Numbered from the stretch's first letter, positions 20,190 through 31,249 are shown. The stretch is 64,000 nt of DNA from Tanypteryx hageni (GCA_028673005.1 CM054117.1:1426001-1490000); one strand, 5' to 3'. The notes: generated from the letters alone by a model not told the origin. Numbers and translations are program-made.

Positions 20190-22496
20190 CTATAGAAGAG
20201 GAGATTCGCTATGATCTATGGAAGCCAATAATTTGGGGTAACCGATAATAATAGATTGACTTTTTGCGGGGTTGATCTTCAGAAAGTTATTTGAGCTCCA
20301 AAGAGAGAGAGAAGCTAGATCAGAGTTAATTTTAGCGACAACAGCATATAGGTGATAATTACAGTGAGTGAGGGCATTTGAGATATCATTAATGTACAGA
20401 GAGAATAGCAGGGGGCCAAGAATAGAACCTCGCGGAACGCCTCTATTTACATTTAAGGGACGAGATGATAAATCATGAGTAATAACCTTTTGAGAGCGGC
20501 CATTTAGGTATGAGCGAAACCAGTTTCGAGAAGCGAGTGAGAAGTGCAAAAGTTCAAGTTTGCAAAGTAGGATGTTTTTGTCGATGGAGTCAAAGGCTTT
20601 ACTGAAATCCAATAGAGTTAGAATGGTGATTTTTCTCTGATCCATTGCTTTGCGGACGTCGTCCGTTACTTTCAATAGTGCGGTAGCTGTGCTATGCGAT
20701 TTACGAAAGCCAGATTGGAACGGGTCGATGAGATTATTTTTTGAAAGGAAATGAGTTATTTGCTCATGTGCTAGTCTTTCAAACGCCTTGGAGAGAACAG
20801 GCAAGAGACTAATTGGTCTGAAATCAGCGTTTTCGTGAGAATTGTTTTTCTTGGGGATGGGACGGACAAGAGCTGATTTCCATGAAGTAGGGTATTTAGA
20901 TTGAAGAATAGACCAGTTAAAGATATGAGTGATAATTGGGAGAATGATAGGAATTAATTTATTTATTAGTATTATAGACACGCCGTCATCTCCTATTGCA
21001 GTTGACTTAATTGCACGAAGTGATTTAGCTACCTGTGGTTGCGTGGGTGGTGTAAATTCAAAGATTGTATTTGAGGTGTGATTGTGTTTGAGGCTACGGA
21101 TACGTTCAATAGTTTCAGATTTTAGGCCTACATCTATGGTCGTGGGAGGTTTAGTGAAATGAGCGTTAAGCTCGTCAAGGGACAGGTTTGGTGGAAGTTG
21201 CATATCTGTATTTTTACCAACACCCAAGTTCCGTAACTGTGTTCGTGCAGAGTTGGTTGAATCGTGTACATATTTAATTTTAGCGTTGCGTATAAGTTGT
21301 TTTGTTTTATTTCGCAATGATTTATACCGCGATAGTACATCAGGATCCTTAGATTTCTTAAATTCACGATAAACGCTGTCACGGCGGGACATAATCGATT
21401 TTATTTCTGGAGTTAGCCATGCAGCATGTGGCTTTGAGACCCGAATGATTCTGGGAGGGGCAAACTTTTCAAGTAGCTGAGACATATATAAATTAAAAGT
21501 CTGAACTTTATCGTCTATGTCTTCTAGGTGCTTGATTAAATGCCAGGGTAGGAGCGCCGCCTCTGATGTTAATTGTGATTCATTAATAGATTTATAGTCG
21601 CGAACCGTTATGAATTTCTGCTTAAGTTTTTGACAACGTAGGGAGTAAGCAATGTAAATCATATCGTGCGAAGAGATACCGGGAGCAGCTAATTGTCCGT
21701 ATTTAATTATTTTCTCGGGATTTGCCGTGATAGCAAGATCAATCCATGTGGCGGAGGTTGCCGTATGATTCGTTGGCTGGAGTGGCAAGACGTTTAGCCC
21801 TAGGGACTCGAAAGACTGTAACAGAAAGTTACTTTCATGGTTGGGTATGAGTAAATTAGCATTAAAATCACCAGTGATTATTAAATGTTGAAAGTCTTGA
21901 ATGTGTTTGGATAGAGTTTCTTCTATATCGGAGAGGTGTCCTACTTTAGGTGGCCGATAAACAATTCCTATGAGGATTTTTACGGAGTTAACTCGCGCGT
22001 CAAGTAGAAGGAATTCGGGACGTTTAGAGTACTTAGGTTCACTATGAGCGAGGATATTACATTGAATGTCATTTCTGGCGTAAATTCCTACACCACCGCC
22101 CCCTTTGCCTAAGCGGTCATTTCGAAAAAGCTTGAAGCCAGAAATTTCTACGTGCAAGGAGTCAGTTTCAGGTTTAAGCCAAGTCTCAGCCACGGCAATG
22201 ATATGAATATTTGTCTTAGATAAAATTAAACGAAGTTCGTCCAAGTGAGCCTGAATGCTTTGGGCGTTGATATAGTTAATTTTTAGTGAGCGAGGATGTG
22301 GTTTGAGTTCGTTGGAAAGGAGAGATTGAGTGTCGATATGATACCTGGAAATTCGTGTCACGGGTCGGACCTGTGTTGGGTTCATGGGATTTGAGTTGTA
22401 GGCGTCGCGGCAGGTGGTGAGTGAGGTAGTTGAGACAAATGCAGAAGCTTCAGGGTTAAGGGGGGAGAGAGTAATGTGGCGAGGGAGACAGAACAT
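20190..22496 (-). pseudogene. LINE ORF2: APE endonuclease and RT, catalytic loop deleted
   Basis: The 768-codon frame shows LKINYINAQSI (about residue 80), VAETWLKPE with the catalytic Glu, RLGKGGGGVGIY, YRPP, GDFNANLL, WIDLAI and SSHD for the endonuclease. The RT follows: GDDGVS, FRPISLLPVLSKAFERL, FQSGFRKSHSTATAL, motif A LLDFSKAFDSID and motif B NRGVPRGSILGPLLFSLYIND. Motif C should be YADD, but the sequence reads HLYAVVAKINSDL, so the DD and about 20 following residues are gone without a frame change (about 20350). The frame ends at a single TAG (20187-20189), beyond which the same protein continues. The start at 22496 is the first ATG and is uncertain. Confidence 0.88.
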
Positions 22497-22934
22497 GAAG
22501 AAGCATGTGGGTTAAGCAGGTGTCCTCGGGAGGTCAATAGAGAAGAGTTGGGGGAGGGAGAGGATGAAATGAGAGAAACAGGTAAAGAAGGACAATCGTG
22601 AAAGTTGAGACACTTAGCGGGAGAGCAGGGGAGGGGAGTTTGTGAAGGGAAAAATTCAGATGCTTTTGAGTTTAAGGAAAAAGGCGGGAACGGTTGGGAT
22701 GTGTCGTGCTTTGAGGATACGATAGGTGTAAGCGTTCAGTTAATAGGCAATAATTCTCGGGAAGAGGGCATCTCAGTTATAGTAGGAAGTTGAGCAAAGG
22801 AAAAAAGATAGGATAAAAAAGATCTAAAAGAGTTTTTATGGTCAGGAAGTAATCAAAGGTGCAGAGCAGGAGGATGCATATAAGCCAGATAATTAATAAA
22901 AATATGTGCGAAAAAGGCAATTTATAGGATAGCA

Positions 22935-23050
22935 AGTACAACTACACTTTGAGGAGACACAAGCACTAAACTGAAGGAAACACAAGCACTACACTTTGCA
23001 AGACGCAAGCACTACACTGAAAGGAGCACACACACTGCACTTGGGAGCTT
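22935..23050. repeat. Short tandem repeat, about 24-27 bp unit, in the LINE 5' region
   Basis: Repeats of acacaagcactacacttt occur at about 22940, 22965, 22995 and 23020 with variable spacers (gaggag, gaaggaa, gcaagac, gaaagga). They lie in the 5' region of the minus-strand LINE and could be promoter-type repeats. Confidence 0.65.
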
Positions 23051-23486
23051 AGGGAAATGGGTGAGAGAGGGAAAGAAAATACACTATTAGGAGCACTACT
23101 ACTATGTGAGGAGAGAGCTATTTGGGACGATTATTTGGGTAAACTGAAAGTGAAGGGACACAGACTTTAAACACAGGCGAGGGGGAAGGGAGCCCTGGGA
23201 GCACGACGGGGGAAACTTCTTTCTTCGGCCAGGAAACAGGAACACCGGAGCACCGGGAGTGCAGGAACAGGGATGCAGAAACCTCAGGATGCGTTGGGAA
23301 TCGAGGACTTCAGGTACGACAGGATCTCAGGAAATAAGGACGCGCGACTCGTGGAAGGAGAATTGTAATGTTTTATAGGCACTCAGTTTGGTAATGAAAA
23401 TATGTATTATTACTAAGTGTATTCAACTTTAAACCGTATCGTCAAAATGGTGCACAAAGTCTTACTCAAGAGGAATACTAACTACG

Positions 23487-23930
23487 GCGTTCACTCCTTA
23501 AATTAGGTTTTGAAAATTCCCGCTGCAGGTTCTGTAGCTCCTTCTCGTTGGTGATATGGAAACAAGTACTATTCTAGGAGAAAGCTATAATTTTCCCGTC
23601 TTGGGTCCAAACAGATCTTTGGCCAGCGATTTCCGAGGCGGAATGAAGGAGACTTTTCCGTTTTTGTGTGAGGGACTCGGTGACAAGGAACGAGGATCCA
23701 TTCAGCTCACGTTTTTTACGCCATACTTTCTCTCTATCTTGATAGGACAGGAAGCGCACGATGATAGGTTTCCGACTGCCCGGCAACACGGAACTTCCTT
23801 CACTGAATATAAGACCGCATCAGCCGGACGATCTATTGCTGGAAACGGTGGAGAATGAGCTAATAAATAATCCCGTCATGCCATACCTTGTCAAACGCAT
23901 TTTTTATGTCGAAGAAGGAGCTAGCTGTGC
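23487..23930 (-). repeat. Copy 2 of a 445-bp chimeric duplication
   Basis: This segment is identical, as far as I can read it, to 25106-25550, apart from a few changes at the outer (23490-23520) edge. On the minus strand it joins an RT motif A piece (SFFDIKNAFDKVWHDGIIY) to an ORF1 C-terminal piece (IIVRFLSYQDREKVWRKKREL). The two functions are encoded in reverse of the natural gene order, so the join is a rearrangement and was duplicated afterwards. Confidence 0.9.
23574..23789 (-). pseudogene. LINE ORF1 C-terminal fragment (copy 2)
   Basis: The 71-codon frame reads IIVRFLSYQDREKVWRKKREL, LVTESLTQKRKSLL and RSVWTQDGKIIAFS, the typical C-terminal part of the nucleic-acid chaperone-like ORF1 protein in many LINEs. 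It is fused upstream to RT sequence (VLPGSRKP). An identical frame lies at 25194-25409. Confidence 0.75.
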
Positions 23931-23931
23931 A

Positions 23932-24470
23932 GGAACGAGGATCCCTTCAGCTCACGTTTTTTACGCCGTACTTTCTTCTTGGTAGGACAGGAAGCGCACG
24001 ATGATAGGTCGGGGAAAATCTGAGTTTCTTCTAGGCGGCCCGATACGATGTGCGCGGGAGAGCATAGTAGGAGAGACTTCTGTTTTTAGGCGGATTTTGA
24101 AAAACTCACCGGCGATTTGTAAGCAGTCTTCGCGCTCGTTCTCCTGGATGCCATGGATCAGGAGGCACGTACGTCTTGAGTATTGCTCAAGGGCATCAAG
24201 TCGGTTGTCGAAGTCCTCCTGCCGGCTGCTGAAATCATCTAGACGTCTCAAGATGATTTTCATATCGCCAAGAATTTTTTGGTGAAAGGCATCGAACCGT
24301 TCCTCAAGCGATGTTAGTGATTCCCTCTTTTTGGAGCCCTCTTGATCTTTCACTACCTTCAGTTCTTCTTTAAATGAAGAAACAGAGGACATCACCGTCT
24401 CAATCTTTGAGCGAATATCGCTGTTGTCCGTCTCCAAGTCCTTCTTCGCGGGGTTGTTTTTCGGGGCCAT
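23932..24470 (-). pseudogene. LINE ORF1, coiled coil plus RNA-binding region, truncated
   Basis: From ATG at 24470 the protein has a lysine-rich start, a long heptad-like coiled coil (about residues 20-95: SSVSSFKEELKVVKD ... RRLDDFSSRQEDFDNRLDALEQ), then YSRRTCLLIHGIQE, LSRAHRIGPPR and RPIIVRFLSYQ. This is an L1-ORF1p-like layout: trimerising coiled coil followed by an RRM-like region. After SYQ a frameshift occurs, and ORF1 sequence continues to about 23932 (GSSFL), where it abruptly joins RT motif A. Upstream, 24480-24590 is a short 5' leader with a 19-bp direct repeat (gcattagtaagtaagtg). Confidence 0.78.
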
Positions 24471-24599
24471 CGCAGCGGGGAGAGTGTAAGTTGAGAATTG
24501 CGGAGTGACCGTAAGACACGTCAGTCACCTCTGAGCATTAGTAAGTAAGTGGAGCATTAGTAAGTAAGTGAGAGGGAGGGAGGGTAAGTGATGGCCTGG

Positions 24600-25084
24600 T
24601 ACAGGTGAAATTTGTGCTGTAGTGATATGCATGAAGATCTCAGGAATGGTGAGAGACTGATTTTTGTGGCGATTGCCTTGTATGCCATTTTAAGTGTGCT
24701 GTGTTAACGTTAATTTCCGGTCCAAGGTTACGCCTAGATATTCAACCTCTTCTTTCCATTCCGCTTCAGTAGTGTCCACGATTATCCTGTTCAGTTCCGG
24801 GTGGTTTCGCGGAGAGAAGGGGATGGCCTTGGTTTTTCTGGGGTTAATTTAAATTCTTCAGTGCGAGTAAAATTTTAGCAATTTATCGGTTGCTACCTGT
24901 AAGTATTTGTCCGCCATCTTTCGCTGCGTCGACCTGGAAATAAGAGCCGCATCATCTGCATACAGTTCCAACATTGTGCTCCAGCCGTGAGCCTACGGGA
25001 TGTTAGCAGTATATGTGTTGAATAGGAAGGGGCAAAAAACGGACCCTTGTGGAACACCAGCGGACACTGAATGCCAGGGTGAAG
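24600..25084 (-). pseudogene. LINE RT fragment with motifs B and C
   Basis: The minus strand reads SPWHSVSAGVPQGSV, FLFNTYTANIP, LELYADDAALISRSTQRKMADKYLQ, then KTKAIPFSPRN and EEVEYLGVTLDRKLT. It contains an intact YADD. Several stops are present (after TANIP, and near RI). It continues the RT from 25400-26150, but an ORF1 fragment (25110-25389) has been spliced between the two halves. Confidence 0.8.
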
Positions 25085-25105
25085 TTTCCGACTGCCCGGC
25101 AACAC

Positions 25106-25550
25106 GGCGTTCACTCCTTAAGTTAGATTTTGAAAATTCCCGCTGCAGGTTCTGTAGCTCCTTCTCGTTGGTGATATGGAAACAAGTACTATTCTAGGAG
25201 AAAGCTATAATTTTCCCGTCTTGGGTCCAAACAGATCTTTGGCCAGCGATTTCCGAGGCGGAATGAAGGAGACTTTTCCGTTTTTGTGTGAGGGACTCGG
25301 TGACAAGGAACGAGGATCCATTCAGCTCACGTTTTTTACGCCATACTTTCTCTCTATCTTGATAGGACAGGAAGCGCACGATGATAGGTTTCCGACTGCC
25401 CGGCAACACGGAACTTCCTTCACTGAATATAAGACCGCATCAGCCGGACGATCTATTGCTGGAAACGGTGGAGAATGAGCTAATAAATAATCCCGTCATG
25501 CCATACCTTGTCAAACGCATTTTTTATGTCGAAGAAGGAGCTAGCTGTTC
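25106..25550 (-). repeat. Copy 1 of the 445-bp chimeric duplication
   Basis: Partner of 23487-23930, offset about 1620 bp. Here the ORF1 fragment (25194-25409) sits inside the RT, bounded on both sides by the same 17-20 bp (gttgccgggcagtcggaaac on the minus strand, at about 25385-25404 and 25084-25103). Confidence 0.9.
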
Positions 25551-26150
25551 AGAACCTTCGATTGAAAGCGTCGGAGAGAAAGTCGCACACTCTGATGAGT
25601 GTGTGGGTAGCATACTGCTCGTTTCGGAATCTAAACTGCCAGGGTGGCAGGATGTTGTAGAGTTCAGCATGATGTAAAAGGTATGGCGAGCCTCTCCAAA
25701 AGTTTTACCAGGCCATCAAGTAGGGATATCGGGCGGAAGTTCTCCGACGTTCGTGACTTCCCAGGCTTGGGAATACAGGTGATCCTGACAGCTTTCCATG
25801 AGGAAGGAAAGTGTCCGATTTTAACGGCAGCATTGCAAACGGCCAGCTGATGTTCAGTAATGCCGTAGAAGAGATGGTAATAGAGCTCGTTCAAAATTCC
25901 ATCCTCGCCAGGAGACTTCTTGAACCGCAGGGTCTAAACGGCAGCAGCTACTAGTTGATCGTTAGTAAAAGCCGGCATTTCTTCGTCAGCTTCATCATTC
26001 GGATCAGCAAGATTAACTGTCATGGGGATATCAGGGCCGTCATTAGGTCGGAAGACTTCCTTCAAGTAATCTGCAACGTGGGTTGCTTTCACCACAGGAA
26101 TGCAGACCATCCCCTGTGATGTTTTGAGCGGTGGTTCTGTTGCCAATGGG
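25395..26150 (-). pseudogene. LINE RT N-terminal half with motif A
   Basis: From 26150: QGMVCIPVVKATHVADYLKE, VFRPNDGP, an acidic linker, KSPGEDGILNELYYHL, PSSWKAVRITCIPKPGKS, ENFRPISLLDGLVKLLERL, a decayed stretch, then motif A (FFDIKNAFDKVWHDG), and RSYIQ.RKFRVAGQS at the break. This is jockey-type RT organisation. Stops follow VAAAV and occur in and after motif A. The neighbouring motif B/C half is at 24600-25084. Confidence 0.8.
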
Positions 26151-26159
26151 TTGAGAAGC

Positions 26160-26780
26160 TACTCAGCCATCGTGTGGCAGCGTAGGGAGTATTCCCATAG
26201 ATGGGTGTCCTGGTAGTACATTGGTAATGTACCCACCGTAACCCTTGCCGGGGAGGGGTATTTTCTTTTAGGTTTTCGGAAGAGGATTAAAGGTGGTTTA
26301 AGTAGTTTGGTGATGAGTTTAGGGAGGTAGGTGTTGACTCTTTCTTCATCCTCGACCCTTAATCTTCCTGTGAAGGATGGCGATGGCGATGCCTTATATT
26401 TACTTGTTGGGGAAGACTGATGGAAGGTGAAAGAGCTGCCGAAGTATTCTTCTTTCCGTTGCTTCAAACCGTAAAATGCCTAAACGGGCCAATGGTGTGA
26501 TGAGAGCACAGCCGTATTCCATGTCCGATCTTATTAAAGCTTTGTATATGGTCAGCCATGTGCTTTCTGTTATTCCTCTTCCTCCTGCTCTCACTGCGCG
26601 AACGAGGTTGCTCCTTCTGCAGATCCTACCGCGGACCTCCACCAGATGTTTCGCGAAGGTCAGGTATTTGTCCAGGTCGACTCCAAGGTATTGTCCAGGA
26701 GCCATTTGATGCACCACCTTCCCCCAGTGGTTGATGCTGATCGGCTCTCTTGTGCGATTGTCGTTGCGTTATATGCTAAT
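26160..26780 (-). pseudogene. LINE ORF2 C-terminal fragment
   Basis: The minus strand starts REPISINHWGKVV, QYLGVDLDKYLTFAKHLVEV and goes on with RRSNLVRAVRAGGRGI, WLTIYKALIRSDMEYGCALI and LRFEATERRILRQLF. After a frameshift near 26400 a second frame (26159-26467) probably continues the tail. It matches the post-RT region of jockey-group ORF2. It lies immediately 5' of the RT at 26150, so it is a separate insertion or a neighbouring copy. Confidence 0.75.
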
Positions 26781-26800
26781 CGGTTGATCCTTTTCAGATC

Positions 26801-27310
26801 CTAGTTTGATGGCGGTCTCCAGGTGTCGGAGAGTACGTAACAATCTTCCCTATTGAAATTCGTCGGGGGTTTTGCGATTTCAATCGCATCTCTGATGGTT
26901 CTAGAATAGTAATAGTTCTCTCTGACGATGATGATTTCGTGGCCTGATTCAGACCACGAGTGTTTTGTGATGGCGGAGAGGCGGAACTGCATATTAGTTA
27001 TTGCCCGTTTATGCTCTTGAAAAAGGCATTTCAAAGATCTGCCTGTCTGGCGATGTAAGATTTTCCGCAGGCGGATTCTATCTTGTATACCCCCTCGTAC
27101 AGAGTTTGCGGGATCCTTCGCTTTCGGTATGATGTCGCCTGTCTTGGTTACGCAGGTGTATCTCGTGACTAAGTTGCGTTTGGCGAAAATCCTCGCTATT
27201 CTTTCGGATGTTCCGGTGGGGTAGGGGATCGTGGCGTAGGCCGCGAGGGACTTTCTTTTGTTGGGCTGTATTTTCGTCAGGTTTCTTCTTGCACGGTGTG
27301 GAATTGATAC
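26801..27310 (-). pseudogene. Second Penelope-like element fragment (GIY-YIG region)
   Basis: In two frames the minus strand gives IRKNSEDFRQ / IARIFAKRNLVTRYTCVTKT, KDPANSVRGGI, RQTGRSLKCLFQEHKRAITN, AITKHSWSESGHEI and RDAIEIAKPPTNFNREDCY followed by LSDTWRP. The order (Cys-poor linker, QTGR..EHKRA, H, GH, EAIEI..N.NR, W) is the end of Penelope proteins. It is of another lineage than the element at 10932, and frameshifts disrupt it near 27080. Confidence 0.75.
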
Positions 27311-27399
27311 TGAATGAAAGGGCTAAGATGCATGTGAGAAAGCATGGAATTAGTGTCACCAAGGCTGTTGTGGGTGCGGATGAAAGTGGGTGTGCGCAG

Positions 27400-28692
27400 G
27401 ATTATGCTTGTTACATGTTATGCTCCGGTTGACGGTGAGAATGAATATGATACGAATAAACTTTGGGAAGAATTGAGAGATATTTTGAGTAAGTGTTAAC
27501 CAGGAGAAAGAGTAATTATACTCGGAGATATGAATGGATGGGTGGGAGTAAAACGAGAAGGCACGGAAAGGGTCCTTGGACCATTTGGTGACCCAAGAGT
27601 GATTGATAATGGTGAAAGCTTGGTGAATGTATGTATCGAAATGGGATTTTTTGTCTCGAACACATGGTTCTAGCACAAGTCAATCCACTTGTATACATGG
27701 ACAAGAGGGGAAGGGAAGAGTGTGATAGATTTTGTTGTGTATAATGAACGGTTGTGAATGATTCGAGAGTTGTGAGATGTGCGGAATGTGGATCAGACCA
27801 CTATTTAGTAATCTCTAGAGTAGATCTTGGGAGAAAATGGATTGTGAGAAAGAGGAAAGGGGAGAAGGTAACTAGAGTAAAAGTGGAAAGATTGCCAGAG
27901 CAAATGAATAGATGGGAATATGAACGTGTGCAAAATGAAAGGCTAATGGCCGAAGAAAGCGAATGGAAGGAGGAAATGAGAGAAGAGAAAGTGAAGAAGG
28001 CTTGGAAAGGTATCATCTTGCAGTGTGCTACTAAGGTGTGTGGGACTGCAGTTTTTGGAAGAATGAGAGGTGATGCATTGTGGAATGAGGAAGTTAAAGT
28101 GGCTGTGAATGAGAAAAAGGAGGCATATGTGAGAATGAGTGCTGCTAAGAATGAAAATGAGCGAAAGGCACGGTATGAAGTGTATAAAGAGAAAAGGAAA
28201 GCTGCAAAAAATATTGTGAAAGAGAGTAAAGAACAATTGCGGATGAATGAATCTGAGAAGATGCAGAATGATTTTGAGGGGAATAAGTTGTTCTGGAAAT
28301 GGGTGAAGAGAGCAAGGCAAGGAGTGAGTAAGGGTGTGAGCGGCATTCAAGGAAAGAATGGTGATATGGTGTGGAATGAGAGTGATGTAAGGGAGTGTTG
28401 GAAAAAGTATTCTGAAGAGTTGTATGGAAATGTTGTGAATGGGTCAAAAAATCCGAGTGAATCTGTTGGAGTGAATATTAATGAATATGAGGTTATTAGT
28501 AAGAACGAGGTAGTTAAAGCAGTGAATATGTTGAAAAACGGAAAAGTTGCAGGTGTGGATGGTATAATGGGAGAGATGTTGAAGTATGGAGGTGATTTGC
28601 TTATGTGTTGGATGTGGGATCTGTGCAATCTGTGTGCAAGGAGTTTGAGAGTGCCTGCTGAATGGAATGATGGTTTAATTGTACCGTTCTAA
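27400..28692 (+). pseudogene. LINE ORF2: endonuclease and linker, decayed
   Basis: 27400-27750 reads TCYAPVDGENEYDTNKLWEE, VIILGDMNGWVG, NGESLVNVCIEMGFFVSNTW and HLYTWTR, with stops between. The 27754-28692 frame (312 codons) continues with SDHYLVI, a charged linker rich in Lys and Glu with a coiled-coil look, KNGKVAGVDGIMGEMLKYGG and LIVPF, then a TAA at 28690-28692 in a stretch that the family reads through. Confidence 0.78.
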
Positions 28693-30017
28693 AAGGGTAA
28701 GGGAGATAGGACTGAATGTAAGAATTATAGAGTGATTAGTTTGCTGAGTATACCTGGAAAGGTGTATGGGAAAGTTTTGATTGAAAGAGTACAAAAGGTA
28801 ACTATGGATAAAATGTGGGGAGTGCAATGTGGCTTCATGCCTGAAAGGGGTTGCACCGACCAAATATTTGCCCTACAGCAAGTGGTTGAGAAGTGCATGG
28901 ATGCAAGAAAGAAAGTGTACTGTGCATTTGTTGATTTAGAGAAAGCATATGACAGAGTGAATCGTAATGAATTGTGGAATGTATGGAGTGAATGGTTGGT
29001 TGCTGAATGCTATAAAGGTAGTGTATACTGGAAGTAGGGTATGTGTAAGGGTGAATGGCATGATGAGTGATTGGTTTAGAGTTGAGCAAGGTGTACGACA
29101 AGGATGTGTCATGTCCCCTTGGTTATTTAATGTGTTCATGGATAAATGTGTGAGACAGGCATGTATGGATATGGTGGGTGTTAAGGTTGGTGGAGAGAAT
29201 GTTCGTGTACTTCTGTATGCTGATGATTCTGTGTTAATGACTGAGAACCCAAGAGAATTGCAGAGAATGTAAGATAGCCTGCATGAGACGACAGTGAGAA
29301 TGGACTTAAGGATAAATGTGGCCAAAACCAAGGTAGTTGTGTTCGATCGGGAGAATGAGGTGAACGACTGTCAATTTTGCATACATGGTGGAACGACTGA
29401 GGTAGTGGATGAATTTGTATACCTTGGTAGAATGTTTAGTAAAAATGGTGTAGTAGATGGGGAAATCAAAAGGAGAGTGAATGCTGGTAGAATGCTGGCA
29501 GGGAGTGTGTGGTTGATCGCAAAGAATGAATGGTTGTAAAAAAAAGCGAAAATGTTTGTATACAAGTGTTTTAATGCCTACCTTGCTGTATGGCAGTGAA
29601 ACATGGGTGTGTCATGAGAAGCATAAAAGTAGTTTGAATGCGGTTGGGATGGGATACATGAGAAGAGTTTGTGGAGAATCTAGGAGGGACAAAGTAAGGA
29701 ATAATTGGGTGATGAACGGATGTGGTATGAAGGCTATTGTGACAGATTTGTATGAGAGAGTTCTGCTGAGGTGGTTCGGGCATGTAGAAAGAATGAAGGA
29801 GAGTAGAATCACCAAACAAATATATGAAGGAAGAGTGAATGGCGAGAGAGGGAGGGGCAGACCGCGCAAGACTTGGTTGGATGTGGTTATTGAGACTCTG
29901 AGAAAAAGGGACGTGAAAAGTATGAGGAATAAAAGGAAATGTGTGACTCAGTGTATGAGTGTAAGTAAGCAAAAGAAGTGTGCAAGGATAGAAGTGTGTG
30001 GAGGAAGCATGTGGTGA
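28693..30017 (+). pseudogene. LINE ORF2: RT domain and C-terminal tail, decayed
   Basis: Pieces in order: KNYRVISLLSIPGKVYGKVL, MWGVQCGFMPERGCTDQIFA, motif A FVDLEKAYDRVNR, then after a frameshift near 28985 VRVNGMMSDWFRVEQGVRQG, CVMSPWLFNVFMD, motif C LLYADDSVLMTE (intact YADD near 29220), LRINVAKTKVVVFD, YLGRMFSKNG, and finally LYGSETWVC, RRVCGESRRDKVRN, WFGHVERMKESRI and RGRGRPRKTWLDVV (29526-30017). Breaks occur near 28985, 29037, 29270 and 29540. Confidence 0.82.
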
Positions 30018-30020
30018 TGG

Positions 30021-30895
30021 GTTGGTAATTGGCAGACATATGGCATGGCTCACCCCGCAAGGGAAAGCGTCAAGGTGTGTTGTTGCTAAATTTCTCCATA
30101 CGTAGTATTTAGGATGGTATTGTTTTCATGAAAAAAATCGATTTCGAGATTTCAACGGAAATACGTTTTGAGGTCTTCTGAATACCTTTTGACCCTTTTG
30201 TCCATGATGTATGTATGTATGTATGTGTGTGTGTGTGATAGAAATTTCCGGGGTACTCAAACTCAAAAATTAATAATCAGATGAACTCCAATTTTATATT
30301 TGACATTTTTGTTAAAGTCACGACTTGATTAATTATTCGGCAAAAATCGGTAGACCCGGAGTGGCTCTTGTCACTTATGCGCTATTTTGAAATATTTGCT
30401 ATACTATTTGATATTTATAAATCAGTTTTGGAATGAAGGTTGTAGTAAATGTAATATTCTACAATCCTTGTTTGAAACATTTTCCCATATAATGCATTGT
30501 TCTAGACATTTTAAAAACTATATTTTTTAGCTGCCACCACCGCACTACCTACCGGCGGCTATTGTAAACACCTTACGCTTACGTCTCAGTAACGCTCATT
30601 TTTATTTTTTTTCTGGAGTTTCTTGGCTATATCCAGTATCAGAAGGCTACGGTTTGAGTTTATTTCTGTTCTTTGTATTCCTTAAAATTTTCGCGCAGTT
30701 CCTTAAAATATTTATTATTATTTAACCTATTTGGAATTTTTAGAATTATTACAGGCATGGAGAAAGTCATGTGTGGTGGCAACATCAGATTTTTAATTCA
30801 TTGAATAACTCTTGTATCAATAAAAAAATATACATCCTTTACATTTTATTTTTCCCGTTAAATATTCGAGGTACCCGGGTGGCGTTGCCCCAGTT
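30021..30895. other. Non-genic stretch with dispersed repeat pieces
   Basis: 30110-30185 (cgatttcgagatttcaacgg ... ggtcttctga) has a diverged partner at 52795-52866. 30420-30575 (ttgtttgaaacattttccca ... agctgccaccacc) has an inverted partner at about 58015-58180. A short (ATGT)n(GT)n run is at 30209-30238. No coding potential is recognised. Confidence 0.65.
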
Positions 30896-30916
30896 CAGGG
30901 GTGGGGAACCTTTTTT
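30896..30916 (+). repeat. hAT terminal sequence caggggtggggaacc
   Basis: The sequence caggggtggggaacctttttt matches the well-known terminal consensus of many hAT transposons. The likely 8-bp target duplicate would be ccccagtt at 30888-30895, but the other end was not found. Confidence 0.75.
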
Positions 30917-31249
30917 CATTGGAAGGCCAAATGTTACTTAACGGATACCTCATCAGTGGAGTTTGCAAATTATTTGTTTTTTTTTAATATCCGCCTTTTC
31001 GGTTTTCCAAATCTTCGGACATTTAAAAGTAAAAAATCTAACTTGAAAATTTAAGAAGTTTATTCAAAAACTATAAAACTATAAAAACTGATTTCAGATC
31101 GTGAAATGTTAATTATTATCAAGACAAATAAAAATAAAAATAGAAAAGTCGATAAAAACTAAATATTGAAAATGACAAAATCACTTAACTGGATTCATTT
31201 ATGTAATAATATTTTCAAAATATCAAGCAGTTTAGAGAATAATCAGAAA

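Larger units (their letters stand above)
18808..23400 (-). mobile_element. Jockey/CR1-group LINE, long but defective
   Basis: The minus strand holds about 900 bp of 5' sequence (23400-22500), a long ORF2 (22496-19542) and a 3' untranslated region ending in aataaagacgattatctatc with a (TATC)n tail. No ORF1 is visible upstream, so this copy is either 5' truncated or of a one-ORF type. The 5' limit is approximate. Confidence 0.8.
27310..30020 (+). mobile_element. Endonuclease/RT LINE relic (RTE-like group)
   Basis: Plus-strand ORF2 remnants follow one another from an APE endonuclease (27400-27830) through linker, RT and C-terminal tail. The 3' part ends near ggcatggctcaccccgcaag. At least six stops or frameshifts separate the open stretches. 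The family resembles the RTE-like LINEs annotated in arthropods with MSPWLFN in motif B; the exact clade is uncertain. Confidence 0.75.

Noticed and set aside
28347..28628. Antisense frames over the LINE at 27310-30020
   Set aside because: The plus strand carries the RT motifs; the minus-strand frames are shadows.
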